Positions 6,224 to 13,846 of a DNA stretch of 13,846 nt are shown one piece after another. The notes under the pieces were generated by a model that ran no database searches, was not told the origin of the DNA, and worked only from the letters and a program-made list of their open reading frames with translations. The DNA comes from Candidatus Latescibacterota bacterium. Its GTDB lineage: Bacteria > JAAXHH01 > JABIQT01. The stretch covers positions 1 through 13,846 of the forward strand of contig JABIQT010000954.1 in NCBI GenBank assembly GCA_018667995.1, written 5' to 3'. A program made the position numbers and the translations under genes. How positions within the stretch are numbered: the first letter of the stretch is position 1; each line of letters starts with the position of its first letter.

Positions 6224-7143
6224 GTGAACTGATCTTATGGATAGGATCGAATCTGGCTGGCGCCCTTGTTTTTATGGGGGGACTGGGTCTTGTGCTAGCT
6301 GGTGTGCTTGCAGTGGCTAACCGCAAACTCCATGTGGCGGAAGATCCCAGGATTGATGAAGTCGAGGAGATGCTGCCCAAGGCTAATTGCGGGGCCTGCG
6401 GATTTCCGGGTTGTCGCCCCTTTGCCGAGTCGTGTGTGTCTGGAGCCTCTAATCCAGGCGGGTGCACGGTGAATTCAACTGATATGTCCCAGTTCATTGC
6501 CGAATTCCTGGGCGTTGAACTGGGAGAAGAGGCGAAACGTGTCGCACGTCTGGCCTGCGCGGGAGGCACGCACGTCGCCCGAATGCGTGCGCAATACACC
6601 GGATTGAAATCGTGCCAGGCCGCGGTGGTCACAGGCGGAGGGGGCAAGGCTTGCTCGTGGGGTTGCCTGGGTCTGGCGGACTGCGAGGTCTCGTGTGATT
6701 TCGACGCCATTCGGATGAACCGTTACGGCCTGCCCGAAGTCAGCGAAGAAAAATGTGTCGCCTGCAACGATTGTGTGGAAGCCTGCCCGCTTGATCTGTT
6801 TTCGCTCCAACCGGTCAATAACCGGCTGTGGGTAGCCTGCAAAAGCCTCGCTGAAGGCGATGAAGCACTCGAAGACTGTGAGGTGGCTTGTACGGCCTGC
6901 GGGCGATGCGCTGCCGATGCTCCGGAGGGATTAATTACCATGGTGAACAACCTGGCAGTCATCGACTATGCGAGGAACAATCTGGCTACAAGATTGCCCA
7001 TCCAGCGGTGTCCGACAGGCGCTATTGTCTGGCTGGAAGGCGAGCAAGCGGACAAGGGCTTGGCCGCAAAGAAAATCATTAGAAAGGATCCTTTGCCCGT
7101 TGGGCTGGATCCTGATCCGACCCATCTCAACTCTTCCCCATAA
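6220..7143 (+). CDS. rnfB: Rnf complex subunit B, iron-sulfur protein, long form with one degenerate cluster site
   Basis: RnfB brings electrons from reduced ferredoxin into the membrane-bound Rnf complex. The 307-residue product starts with a membrane helix (about 4-33). The family-typical cluster follows, with C57, C60, C65 and C82 in ANCGACGFPGC. A ferredoxin pair comes next: CSWGCLGLADCEVSC (C145, C149, C155, C159) and C179, C182, C185, C189 in CVACNDCVEACP. A second pair is degenerate: CTACGRCAADAP keeps C224, C227 and C230 but has Ala234 where the fourth cysteine belongs. The last motif keeps only C264, with N254, T257 and P260 at the other three places. In ferredoxin folds, C224/C227/C230 plus C264 would form one complete cluster, so only the partner cluster is lost. 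The tail after about 275 is charged and proline-rich. It is the first gene of the operon, with a TTG start supported by AGGAG. The family is certain; the cluster count is inferred. Confidence 0.95.
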   Translation: MSELILWIGSNLAGALVFMGGLGLVLAGVLAVANRKLHVAEDPRIDEVEEMLPKANCGACGFPGCRPFAESCVSGASNPGGCTVNSTDMSQFIAEFLGVELGEEAKRVARLACAGGTHVARMRAQYTGLKSCQAAVVTGGGGKACSWGCLGLADCEVSCDFDAIRMNRYGLPEVSEEKCVACNDCVEACPLDLFSLQPVNNRLWVACKSLAEGDEALEDCEVACTACGRCAADAPEGLITMVNNLAVIDYARNNLATRLPIQRCPTGAIVWLEGEQADKGLAAKKIIRKDPLPVGLDPDPTHLNSSP

Positions 7144-7164
7144 ACCAATAATAGGTTCCATGTT

Positions 7165-10100
7165 ATGCCTGCTAAAAACGAACAAGTGAAATATCCAGGG
7201 GTCCTGATGGCCATGGATGGTAATACCGCTGTCATCATGTGCGAGCGGGAATCGACCGACTCGGCTGGTGCCTATCCCATTACGCCGTCCACCCAGATGG
7301 GTGAGTACTGGGCTGAGGAAACCGCCAATGGGCATATCAATATCGCCGGGCATCCATTGATCTTTATTGAGCCGGAAGGCGAACACGCGGCAGCCGGAGT
7401 TACGGCAGGGATGTCCATGAGTGGTCTCCGGGCGTCTAACTTCTCTTCCGGGCAGGGAATCGCCTACATGCACGAATCGCTCTACGGTGCCGTAGGTAAG
7501 CGCCTGCCCTATATCTTGAACATGGGTTGCCGTGCCATTACCAAGACAACTCTAAACGTTCATGCCGGGCACGACGACTACCACCTCATGGACGATACGG
7601 GTTTCTTTCAGGTGATGGGGAAGAATGCGCAGGAGGCGGCAGATCTCAACATCATTGGGAGAAAAGTTGCCGAGCTATCCCTGACACCGGGAGTGGTAGG
7701 CCAGGATGGCTTCCTGACCACCCATCTCATCGAAACCCTCCTTATTCCTGAACGTGAACTCATCGCCGAATTCCTGGGGCGAGCCGATGATCTGATCGAA
7801 TGCCCCACCCCCGCGCAGAAGATCATCTACGGAGAAAAAAGACGGCGTATCCCCGTACTCTGGGATGTGGACAACCCGGTGCTTTCGGGTGCGGTTCAGA
7901 ATCAGGATTCTTACATGCAGTCGGTAGCAGCTCAGCGTCCCTTTTTCTTTGAGCATATTGCCCGGATTACTGATCAGTGCATGGCGGAGTATCACGAACT
8001 GACCGGCCGCTCCTATTCCCGGGTGTCTGCCTACCGGACTGAGGATGCCGACTACCTGGTCATCGGACAAGGCAGCGTCATCAGCACCGCGGAAGCCGTG
8101 GCAGACTACATGCGTGAAAAACACGGCATCAAGGTGGGTGTATTGAACATGACCATGTACCGTCCGTTCCCGGGTGACATGCTCTCCCACCTCATCAAAG
8201 GTCGCAAAGGCATAGCCGTACTGGAGAGAACAGACCAGCCCCTGTCCGAAGATCTGCCTCTTATTCGAGAGATCCGCGCTACCGTGAGTAAGAGTATGGA
8301 AAACGGACTGTCCGCCAGGGGCACGGAAACTCCCTATCCTGAGTATGCCAGCTTTAAGGACGCCAAGGACGTGCCCCCTTTATATTCCGGCTGTTTTGGG
8401 TTGGGAAGCCGCGACCTGCAGCCAGAAGGTGTTGTCGGAGCCATCGAAAACATGCTCGCCGATGGTCCCCGGAAGAAATTCTTCTACCTATCGATCGACT
8501 TCCTGCACGACAAGCCCGCGACACCCAAGAACGAGATCTATCAGCAACAGCTGGCGGAATCCTACCCCAAGGTCAAGGACCTTGCCGTAAAGGGCAGCGA
8601 GAATCCTAACCTTCTGCCCAAGGGTGCGATTACCGTGCGGATGCATTCGGTTGGAGGGTGGGGAGCCATTACGACAGGCAAGAACCTTGCTATCACGCTG
8701 TACGACCTGCTGGGTTACGATATTAAGGCTAATCCCAAGTACGGCTCCGAAAAGAAAGGCCAGCCTACCACCTATTACCTGTCAGCGGCTCCTGAGCCCA
8801 TTCGTATAAATTGCGAGTATACCTTTGTCGATGCGGTGCTTTCGCCGGATCCCAATGTCTTCAGCCACTCAAATCCTCTGTCCGGCCTCCAGGACGGAGG
8901 TTCCTTCGTCATTCAGAGCGATCTTGAGACGGCGGATGAAGTGTGGAGATCCTTCCCCATGGTGGCTCAGAAATACATCCTCAGCAAGGGGATTAGAGTG
9001 TTTTTTCTGGACGCCTTCAAAATTGCCAGAGAGGAGGCCTCCGATCCCGAACTGCAGTTCAGGATGCAGGGAATCGCCTTCCAGGGGGCTTTCTTTGCCG
9101 GATCGTCTCTCATGGCCAAGTCCGATTTCACCGAGGAATCTTTATTTAAGGCTATTCGTGATCAAGTGGAAAAGAAATTCAGCAGCAAGGGCGCGCGGGT
9201 GGTCGAAGACAACATGCGGGTGGTCAGGCGAGGCTATGATGAAATCACAGAGATCACGGAACAGAAGGTCGTGACTTCTGGTGAGAGCAAGGCCAGAAGT
9301 GAAACCAATCTTCCCATCATGCTCAAGCGTATTCCTGCCAGTGACGATCGCAGGACGGATATTCACCGTTTCTGGGAACAGACCGGCAGTTTCTACCTTG
9401 GTGGTAAACCCAACGACAACCTGGCTGATCCTTTCAACGCTTTGAGCCTGATCCCTGCCAATACCGGGTTATACCGCGACATGACTCAGATCCGTTTCAG
9501 CCATCCCGTTTGGGATCCTGAGAAATGCACCGCATGCAGTGACTGCTTTACCGTTTGCCCGGACAGCGCCATACCCGGCCTGGCCAGCACCATTTCGGAC
9601 GCCCTCAATACCGCGGTCAAGCGGGTCAGACGTGCCGGGCACGAAGTCAAACTGCTGCCCCGGGCGATTCGGGCGGTAGAAAAAAAGCTTCGCAGCGCTG
9701 TGATCCCCGGAGAAACCAATAGCATCGACGCCGGACCGCTCCTGAATCAGGCAATTGCCGATACCATTTCTGAAGAAGACGATGACCGGGAAGCACTTAA
9801 ACAGGAGTTTGAATGGTTTGTCCAGGCTATGGGGGAGTTCAAATTTGCCCTGACCAAGCCTTACTACGATCAACGGGAGAAGAAGGAAGCTGGGTCCGGT
9901 GGACTCTATGCCATCACGGTTAACCCCTATACGTGCAAAGGGTGTATGCTTTGCGTCGAAGTCTGTGAAGATGAGGCTTTGACCGTGATGGACCAGACTA
10001 CCGATTCCGTAAAACAGCTAAAAACGGAATGGGATTTTTGGCTGGATCTCCCCACTACTCCTCCTGATTTCATCCGAATCGATGACCTCGACGAAAAGAT

Positions 10101-12090
10101 TGGTGCGTTGGAAACCATGCTGATGGACAAGTCGGTTTATCAGTCAATGTCCTGCGGTGACGGCGCCTGCACCGGTTGTGGGGAAAAGTCGATGCTTCAC
10201 ATTTTTACCGGAACCATCACCGCCCTCATGCAGAGACGGGTGAAGAAACACGTGGAATACCTCTCGGATCTCATCCAGAGGATGGAAGATCACATCAAGA
10301 CAGAGCTGGCGGGCACCCTGGATTTGAGCGATTCCTCCGCGATTCAGAAAGCGGTCGAAACGCATCAGGATAAGGACCTCAGATTCTCTGAACTGGCCAG
10401 GACATTGGACGGCGGTGAGGCCGGTGAGCCCCTGGATCAGGAGTGGCTATCCTGGGTGACCGATTTGCTGTCCAGGCTGAAAGATCTGAAATGGCGTTAT
10501 GAAGAGGGACCGACAAAGAACGGGAGGGCCAAACTCGGCTTTATCAATTCAACCGGATGTTCGTCCGTCTACGGTTCCACCTTCCCCTTCAATCCCTATC
10601 CTTTCCCATGGTCCAACCACTTGTTTCAGGACGCACCTTCGGTCTCATTGGGGCTGTTTGAAGGACATATGCGCTCCATGGGAGAAGGATTCAAGGCGAT
10701 CCGGCTGGCCGAATCCGAACTGGCTGGGACAGAGAACTTCCAGAAAGCGGAAGCGTCGTTGCAGTACTTCGACTGGAAGAAGTTTACGGATGAAGAGTAC
10801 CTGCTGTGCCCGCCTGTCGTCGCGGTAGGGGGCGACGGGGCGATGTTTGACATTGGCTTTCAGAATGTCTCACGCGCGCTCATGACCGGCCGGCCCGTTA
10901 AGATATTTGTTCTTGATACGCAGGTTTACTCCAATACCGGCGGGCAGGCCTGCACATCAGGGTTTGTCGGACAAGTTTCCGACATGGCCCCTTATGGTTC
11001 CGTGTGGAAGGGGAAGACGGAGATTCGCAAGGAAATGAGTCTCATCGGAGCGGCCCACCGTACGGCGTTTATTCTTCAGGGCAATCTGGCCAATTACACC
11101 CATCTCATTGAAGGGTTCATCGACGGACTCAATACCCGGCGTCCTGCACTTTTCACGGTATATTCCGTCTGTCAACCCGAGCACGGAGTTCCCGATAACT
11201 CCACCGAATTACGCAGTAAAATGGCTCTTGAAGGTCGGGCCTACCCCGTATTGCGCTTTGATCCGGATGCCGGAAAGACCTGGGAAGAATGCCTAGACCT
11301 CGACGGCAATCCTTCGCTGGATACGGATTGGCCGGTCTACCAACTGGAATACGTCGACGAAGACGGAAACAGCCAGCACATGGAGTTACCCATGACTTTC
11401 GCCGATTTTGCGATCCAGGAGGGGCGTTTTCGGAAACACTTCCGGATGGTCCCGCGGGATGCCTGGAACGAAAACATGGTGCCCCTGGCAGAGCTGATTC
11501 AAATGGAAGGCGATGATCGGGAGGATTTATTCCCCTTCATCTGGGCAGTCGATAAGAAAAACAGGCTGGCCCGTGTTCTCGTTTCGGAGGAAATGGTTCG
11601 ATCCAGTGAAGAGCGGCTGGGCTTCTGGAATACCCTTAGATCCCTGGCCGGACTCACTGACAAGGTGGATCCGGAGGCCATTGCCCAGCAGGTGCGCAGT
11701 GAGACGGCCCAGAAGCTGGCCGCAGGCCTCATGGGACTTCTTGCGGGAGAGGGTAACAGCGATGCATTGCTGGACCTGGCCGAAACACAGCCGTCCGAAG
11801 GCGGGTCACCTACCGAATCTCAAACCGGCGAAAGTTATGAACCTTGCTGGATTGACCAGACCGAGTGTACCTCGTGCGACGAGTGCGTTAACATCAATCC
11901 CAAAATCTTTGCGTACGACGAGCACAAAAAAGCCTTCGTCAAAGATGCCAAAGGCGGGGCCTTCAAAGACATCGTCCGAGCAGCCGAAAAATGCACTGGC
12001 CGGTGCATTCATCCGGGAACCCCTCTCAATAAGAGTGAAAAGGGGTTGGATAAGTTGATCAAACGGGCTGAACAGTACCAGTCACAATAA
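7165..12090 (+). CDS. nifJ: Giant pyruvate:ferredoxin oxidoreductase-type enzyme with fused C-terminal ferredoxin domain
   Basis: PFOR uses thiamine diphosphate to oxidise pyruvate (or another 2-oxoacid) with CoA to acyl-CoA and CO2, reducing ferredoxin. Order of domains: N-terminal domain with YPITPS (T40) and Arg123 in GCRAI, the places of the catalytic Thr and Arg of known PFORs; domain II (about 296-373); gamma domain with MHSVGGWGAITTGKN (about 488-653); an EKR-like segment (about 656-700); two cluster motifs (C788, C791, C794, C798 and C924, C927, C930, C934); and the thiamine-binding domain (C1002, C1005, C1132, GDGAMFDIGFQN from 1223, N1257 in SNTGGQ, C1336). It is 1641 residues against about 1200 for the usual enzyme. 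The excess is an insertion between the cluster motifs, one of about 100 residues between C1005 and C1132, and a C-terminal ferredoxin-like domain (C1568, C1571, C1574, and C1610 or C1614) after a flexible linker. It lies 21 bases after rnfB and 16 before rnfC. PFOR type is secure; substrate is not proven. Confidence 0.93.
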   Translation: MPAKNEQVKYPGVLMAMDGNTAVIMCERESTDSAGAYPITPSTQMGEYWAEETANGHINIAGHPLIFIEPEGEHAAAGVTAGMSMSGLRASNFSSGQGIAYMHESLYGAVGKRLPYILNMGCRAITKTTLNVHAGHDDYHLMDDTGFFQVMGKNAQEAADLNIIGRKVAELSLTPGVVGQDGFLTTHLIETLLIPERELIAEFLGRADDLIECPTPAQKIIYGEKRRRIPVLWDVDNPVLSGAVQNQDSYMQSVAAQRPFFFEHIARITDQCMAEYHELTGRSYSRVSAYRTEDADYLVIGQGSVISTAEAVADYMREKHGIKVGVLNMTMYRPFPGDMLSHLIKGRKGIAVLERTDQPLSEDLPLIREIRATVSKSMENGLSARGTETPYPEYASFKDAKDVPPLYSGCFGLGSRDLQPEGVVGAIENMLADGPRKKFFYLSIDFLHDKPATPKNEIYQQQLAESYPKVKDLAVKGSENPNLLPKGAITVRMHSVGGWGAITTGKNLAITLYDLLGYDIKANPKYGSEKKGQPTTYYLSAAPEPIRINCEYTFVDAVLSPDPNVFSHSNPLSGLQDGGSFVIQSDLETADEVWRSFPMVAQKYILSKGIRVFFLDAFKIAREEASDPELQFRMQGIAFQGAFFAGSSLMAKSDFTEESLFKAIRDQVEKKFSSKGARVVEDNMRVVRRGYDEITEITEQKVVTSGESKARSETNLPIMLKRIPASDDRRTDIHRFWEQTGSFYLGGKPNDNLADPFNALSLIPANTGLYRDMTQIRFSHPVWDPEKCTACSDCFTVCPDSAIPGLASTISDALNTAVKRVRRAGHEVKLLPRAIRAVEKKLRSAVIPGETNSIDAGPLLNQAIADTISEEDDDREALKQEFEWFVQAMGEFKFALTKPYYDQREKKEAGSGGLYAITVNPYTCKGCMLCVEVCEDEALTVMDQTTDSVKQLKTEWDFWLDLPTTPPDFIRIDDLDEKIGALETMLMDKSVYQSMSCGDGACTGCGEKSMLHIFTGTITALMQRRVKKHVEYLSDLIQRMEDHIKTELAGTLDLSDSSAIQKAVETHQDKDLRFSELARTLDGGEAGEPLDQEWLSWVTDLLSRLKDLKWRYEEGPTKNGRAKLGFINSTGCSSVYGSTFPFNPYPFPWSNHLFQDAPSVSLGLFEGHMRSMGEGFKAIRLAESELAGTENFQKAEASLQYFDWKKFTDEEYLLCPPVVAVGGDGAMFDIGFQNVSRALMTGRPVKIFVLDTQVYSNTGGQACTSGFVGQVSDMAPYGSVWKGKTEIRKEMSLIGAAHRTAFILQGNLANYTHLIEGFIDGLNTRRPALFTVYSVCQPEHGVPDNSTELRSKMALEGRAYPVLRFDPDAGKTWEECLDLDGNPSLDTDWPVYQLEYVDEDGNSQHMELPMTFADFAIQEGRFRKHFRMVPRDAWNENMVPLAELIQMEGDDREDLFPFIWAVDKKNRLARVLVSEEMVRSSEERLGFWNTLRSLAGLTDKVDPEAIAQQVRSETAQKLAAGLMGLLAGEGNSDALLDLAETQPSEGGSPTESQTGESYEPCWIDQTECTSCDECVNINPKIFAYDEHKKAFVKDAKGGAFKDIVRAAEKCTGRCIHPGTPLNKSEKGLDKLIKRAEQYQSQ

Positions 12091-12106
12091 CTCAAAAGTA
12101 CCTGAC

Positions 12107-13477
12107 ATGATTAATGGACTCCATCGCCTCTTCGATACCGATCGCTGGTTTCGCCGTACGTTTTCACACGGAATTCATCCGACCGAAAACAAGCATTTCA
12201 CGGCAGACAAACCGATTCAGCGCTTCCCCTTTGCGCCGGAGCTGGTCCTTCCGCTTTCCCAGCACGCCGGAGCACCCTCGGAACCCCTGGTGCATCTGGG
12301 ACAGGAGGTTTTGCGCGGCGAGCCCATTGCCAAAGCGGCCGGGTTTATGTCCGTTCCCCAGCACGCCCCCGCAACGGGTGTGATCAAGAAGATCGAGCTC
12401 ATGCCGACAAGCAAAGGGCCTCGGACGCTCTCGATCATTTTGGAGGTCTACCCCGGTGACAGCCAGGAAGTGCGCTACGCTCAAGAGAGGGATGTGGACG
12501 CCATGTCACCGCAGGAGATTGTTCAGGCCGTGCAGGATACCGGTCTGGTGGGACTGGGAGGTGCCGCATTTCCTACCCATGTCAAACTCTCCCCTCCCAA
12601 GGGTCATAGCGTGCATACGGTCATTATCAACGGATGTGAATGCGAACCGTTTTTGACCACCGATCACCGGGTCATGCTGGAACAGACCGATGACCTGATT
12701 CTGGGAACCCGGATATTAATGAAGGCTCTGGGAGCGAAAAATGCCATTATCGGCACTGAGGACAATAAGCCCGATGCCGTGGAAGCATTGAAGGCTAAAC
12801 TCCCGGAGGACGGCTCCATCAGCGTGGAAATGGTTAGAACCAAGTATCCTCAAGGCGCCGAGAAGATGATGGCTAAATCCCTGCTGGGAGTGGAAATCCC
12901 CTCAGGCGGATATCCTTCCTCGGTTGGGCTTGCCGTATTCAATGTCTCCTCCACGGCACAGTTGGGCAGCCTGCTTCCCCAAAGCAGGGGGGTGATCGAG
13001 CGGGTAGTGACCATTACAGGGCCGGGAGTAAGTAAACCAGGCAACTATACAGTGGCCATCGGAACCCCGATTCGCTTTCTCCTGGATGAACTGGGCTTCC
13101 GTGGAAATGCTCAGCACCTGATTCTTGGCGGCCCCATGATGGGCGGAACGGTTTCCTCCCTGGACGTCCCGATTACCAAGGGGTGCGGGGGTGTTCTGGT
13201 CCTGACCGAGAAAGAAATGCAGGGCCAAACGGCTTCTGCCGCCTATCCCTGCATCAATTGCGGCAAATGTGTCGAGACCTGTCCCATGCACTTGAACCCC
13301 TGTCACCTGGGCAAACTGGCCTACAAGCATCGTTATGAAGAGATGGCCGATGCCTTCCAACTAAACGACTGTTTTGAATGCGGTTGCTGCAGCTATGTGT
13401 GTCCATCAGGGATTCCTCTGGTTCAGTACTTCCGTATTTCCAAGGCATCCAACAGGGAGAAGGCCAAAGCGTCATGA
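12107..13477 (+). CDS. rnfC: Rnf complex subunit C, NADH/FMN-binding iron-sulfur protein
   Basis: RnfC is the peripheral subunit that passes electrons to NAD+. The 456-residue product carries HGIHPTENK and VLPLSQHAGAP near the start, and a barrel-sandwich-like segment (QHAPATGVIKKIE). The glycine-rich nucleotide-binding motif GLVGLGGAAFPTHVKL begins about residue 146, and INGCECEPFLTTDHR follows. Two ferredoxin motifs close the protein: CINCGKCVETCP (C382, C385, C388, C392) and CFECGCCSYVCPSG (C422, C425, C428, C432). All eight cysteines of the two clusters are present, in contrast to RnfB. The length is typical of short RnfC forms without the long C-terminal extension of gamma-proteobacteria. 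The start at ATG 12107 gives an N-terminus about 15 residues longer than I expect before the conserved GIHP motif, and its ribosome site is weak. Its stop overlaps the start of rnfD (ATGA), a sign of translational coupling. Confidence 0.96.
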   Translation: MINGLHRLFDTDRWFRRTFSHGIHPTENKHFTADKPIQRFPFAPELVLPLSQHAGAPSEPLVHLGQEVLRGEPIAKAAGFMSVPQHAPATGVIKKIELMPTSKGPRTLSIILEVYPGDSQEVRYAQERDVDAMSPQEIVQAVQDTGLVGLGGAAFPTHVKLSPPKGHSVHTVIINGCECEPFLTTDHRVMLEQTDDLILGTRILMKALGAKNAIIGTEDNKPDAVEALKAKLPEDGSISVEMVRTKYPQGAEKMMAKSLLGVEIPSGGYPSSVGLAVFNVSSTAQLGSLLPQSRGVIERVVTITGPGVSKPGNYTVAIGTPIRFLLDELGFRGNAQHLILGGPMMGGTVSSLDVPITKGCGGVLVLTEKEMQGQTASAAYPCINCGKCVETCPMHLNPCHLGKLAYKHRYEEMADAFQLNDCFECGCCSYVCPSGIPLVQYFRISKASNREKAKAS

Positions 13478-13846
13478 ACCATCAGGATCTCCACGTCCAT
13501 CTGCGTACCTCGCCTCATTTGAGGGAGAGTCCTGCAGTAGATGTCATCATGCAGAATGTGGTTTATGCCCTTCTGCCTGTCTGTGCTTATGCCGTATATC
13601 AGTTCGGGATCAGTGTCCTGTCACTGCTTCTCGTCTGTACCGGCGCCGGTGTGCTGACCGAACACCTCATCTGCATACTTTCAGCCAAGGAGTCGACGGT
13701 CAAGGACTGGAGTGCCGTCATCACCGGGATCTTACTTGCGCTTACCTTGCCGCCCGGGTTTCCCCTCTGGATGGGGGCGGTAGCCGCGGTTGTGGGCATC
13801 GGGATCGCCAAAATGTTCTTTGGTGGATTGGGGTATAATATCATGA
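13474..13846 (+). CDS. rnfD: Rnf complex subunit D, N-terminal part, truncated by the window end
   Basis: The frame starts at ATG 13474 inside the rnfC stop (ATGA) and stays open for 124 codons to the last base. RnfD is an integral membrane subunit that carries a covalently bound flavin and belongs to the ion-translocating part of Rnf/NQR complexes. Visible family marks are LRTSPHLRESPAVDVIMQNV at the start, membrane helices with YALLPVCAYAVYQFGISVL and following segments, the motif DWSAVITGILLALTLPPGFP, and KMFFGGLGYNIM. In complete homologues NPAL follows that last motif. The flavin-attachment threonine lies further downstream and is not in the window. rnfG, rnfE and rnfA would be expected next, but this cannot be seen here. 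Confidence 0.94.
   Translation, partial: MNHQDLHVHLRTSPHLRESPAVDVIMQNVVYALLPVCAYAVYQFGISVLSLLLVCTGAGVLTEHLICILSAKESTVKDWSAVITGILLALTLPPGFPLWMGAVAAVVGIGIAKMFFGGLGYNIM

Noticed and set aside
6931-8190. Long antisense open frames opposite rnfB and nifJ (for example 6931-7473 and 7675-8190 on the minus strand)
   Set aside because: They lie fully opposite clearly conserved coding sequence, show no domains and have no ribosome sites; they are products of codon composition.
8825-9274. A 149-codon plus-strand frame inside nifJ, and similar ones at 11513-12058 and 13374-13838
   Set aside because: These are shifted frames inside strongly conserved nifJ, rnfC and rnfD; their composition is rich in R, S and P without any family motif.
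1-13846. CRISPR array, tRNA, rRNA or insertion sequence
   Set aside because: No regularly spaced direct repeats, no tRNA T-loop motif in a suitable context, no rRNA-like stretch, and no transposase frame or paired terminal repeats were seen. The repeated GATGGCGACCTGG-like stretches in 1630-3160 encode the protein repeats.

Overview
The window looks like part of a chromosome from a member of the Fibrobacterota-Chlorobiota-Bacteroidota (FCB) superphylum, probably outside classical Bacteroidota. Candidates are Calditrichota, Marinimicrobia, KSB1 or similar uncultured lineages. The main clue is a large exported protein ending in a type IX secretion (T9SS) sorting domain with the PNPFNPST and IYNLLGQEV signatures. 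Base composition looks moderate, about half G+C by eye. Good Shine-Dalgarno sites are present, and so is a fully consensus TTGACA/TATAAT promoter; the latter argues against a typical Bacteroidota genome, where promoter elements differ. The exact phylum is inference.

Layout: bases 1-126 are the last 41 codons of a sigma-54 activator-type regulator (Fis-like helix-turn-helix). Bases 127 to about 955 hold no gene I can support. A small thioredoxin-fold protein (956-1282) with an SxxC instead of CxxC active site comes next. It is followed 39 bases later by a 1210-residue secreted protein (1322-4954) made of ten FG-GAP/VCBS-type repeats, a Calx-beta domain, cohesin-like and dockerin-like modules and the T9SS sorting domain. 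Bases 4955-6169 are mostly non-coding, with one doubtful 131-codon frame and a good intrinsic terminator at 5722-5770.

The second half is an energy-metabolism operon: a consensus promoter, a structured leader with a 17-codon upstream frame, then rnfB, a giant pyruvate:ferredoxin oxidoreductase-type gene (nifJ-like, 1641 residues), rnfC and the start of rnfD, which runs off the window. Rnf is a membrane complex that moves electrons from reduced ferredoxin to NAD+ and pumps Na+ or H+. PFOR makes reduced ferredoxin from a 2-oxoacid and CoA. Placing the PFOR gene between rnfB and rnfC suggests source and sink of low-potential electrons are made together and may be physically coupled.

Three features make this operon worth a closer look. 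The PFOR carries an extra ferredoxin-like domain at its C-terminus and two internal insertions. RnfB has lost exactly the cysteines expected to bind one [4Fe-4S] cluster of its last ferredoxin pair while keeping those of the partner cluster. The operon start has an unusual leader, with a palindrome at the predicted transcription start, a hairpin, and a short frame whose stop overlaps the TTG start of rnfB.
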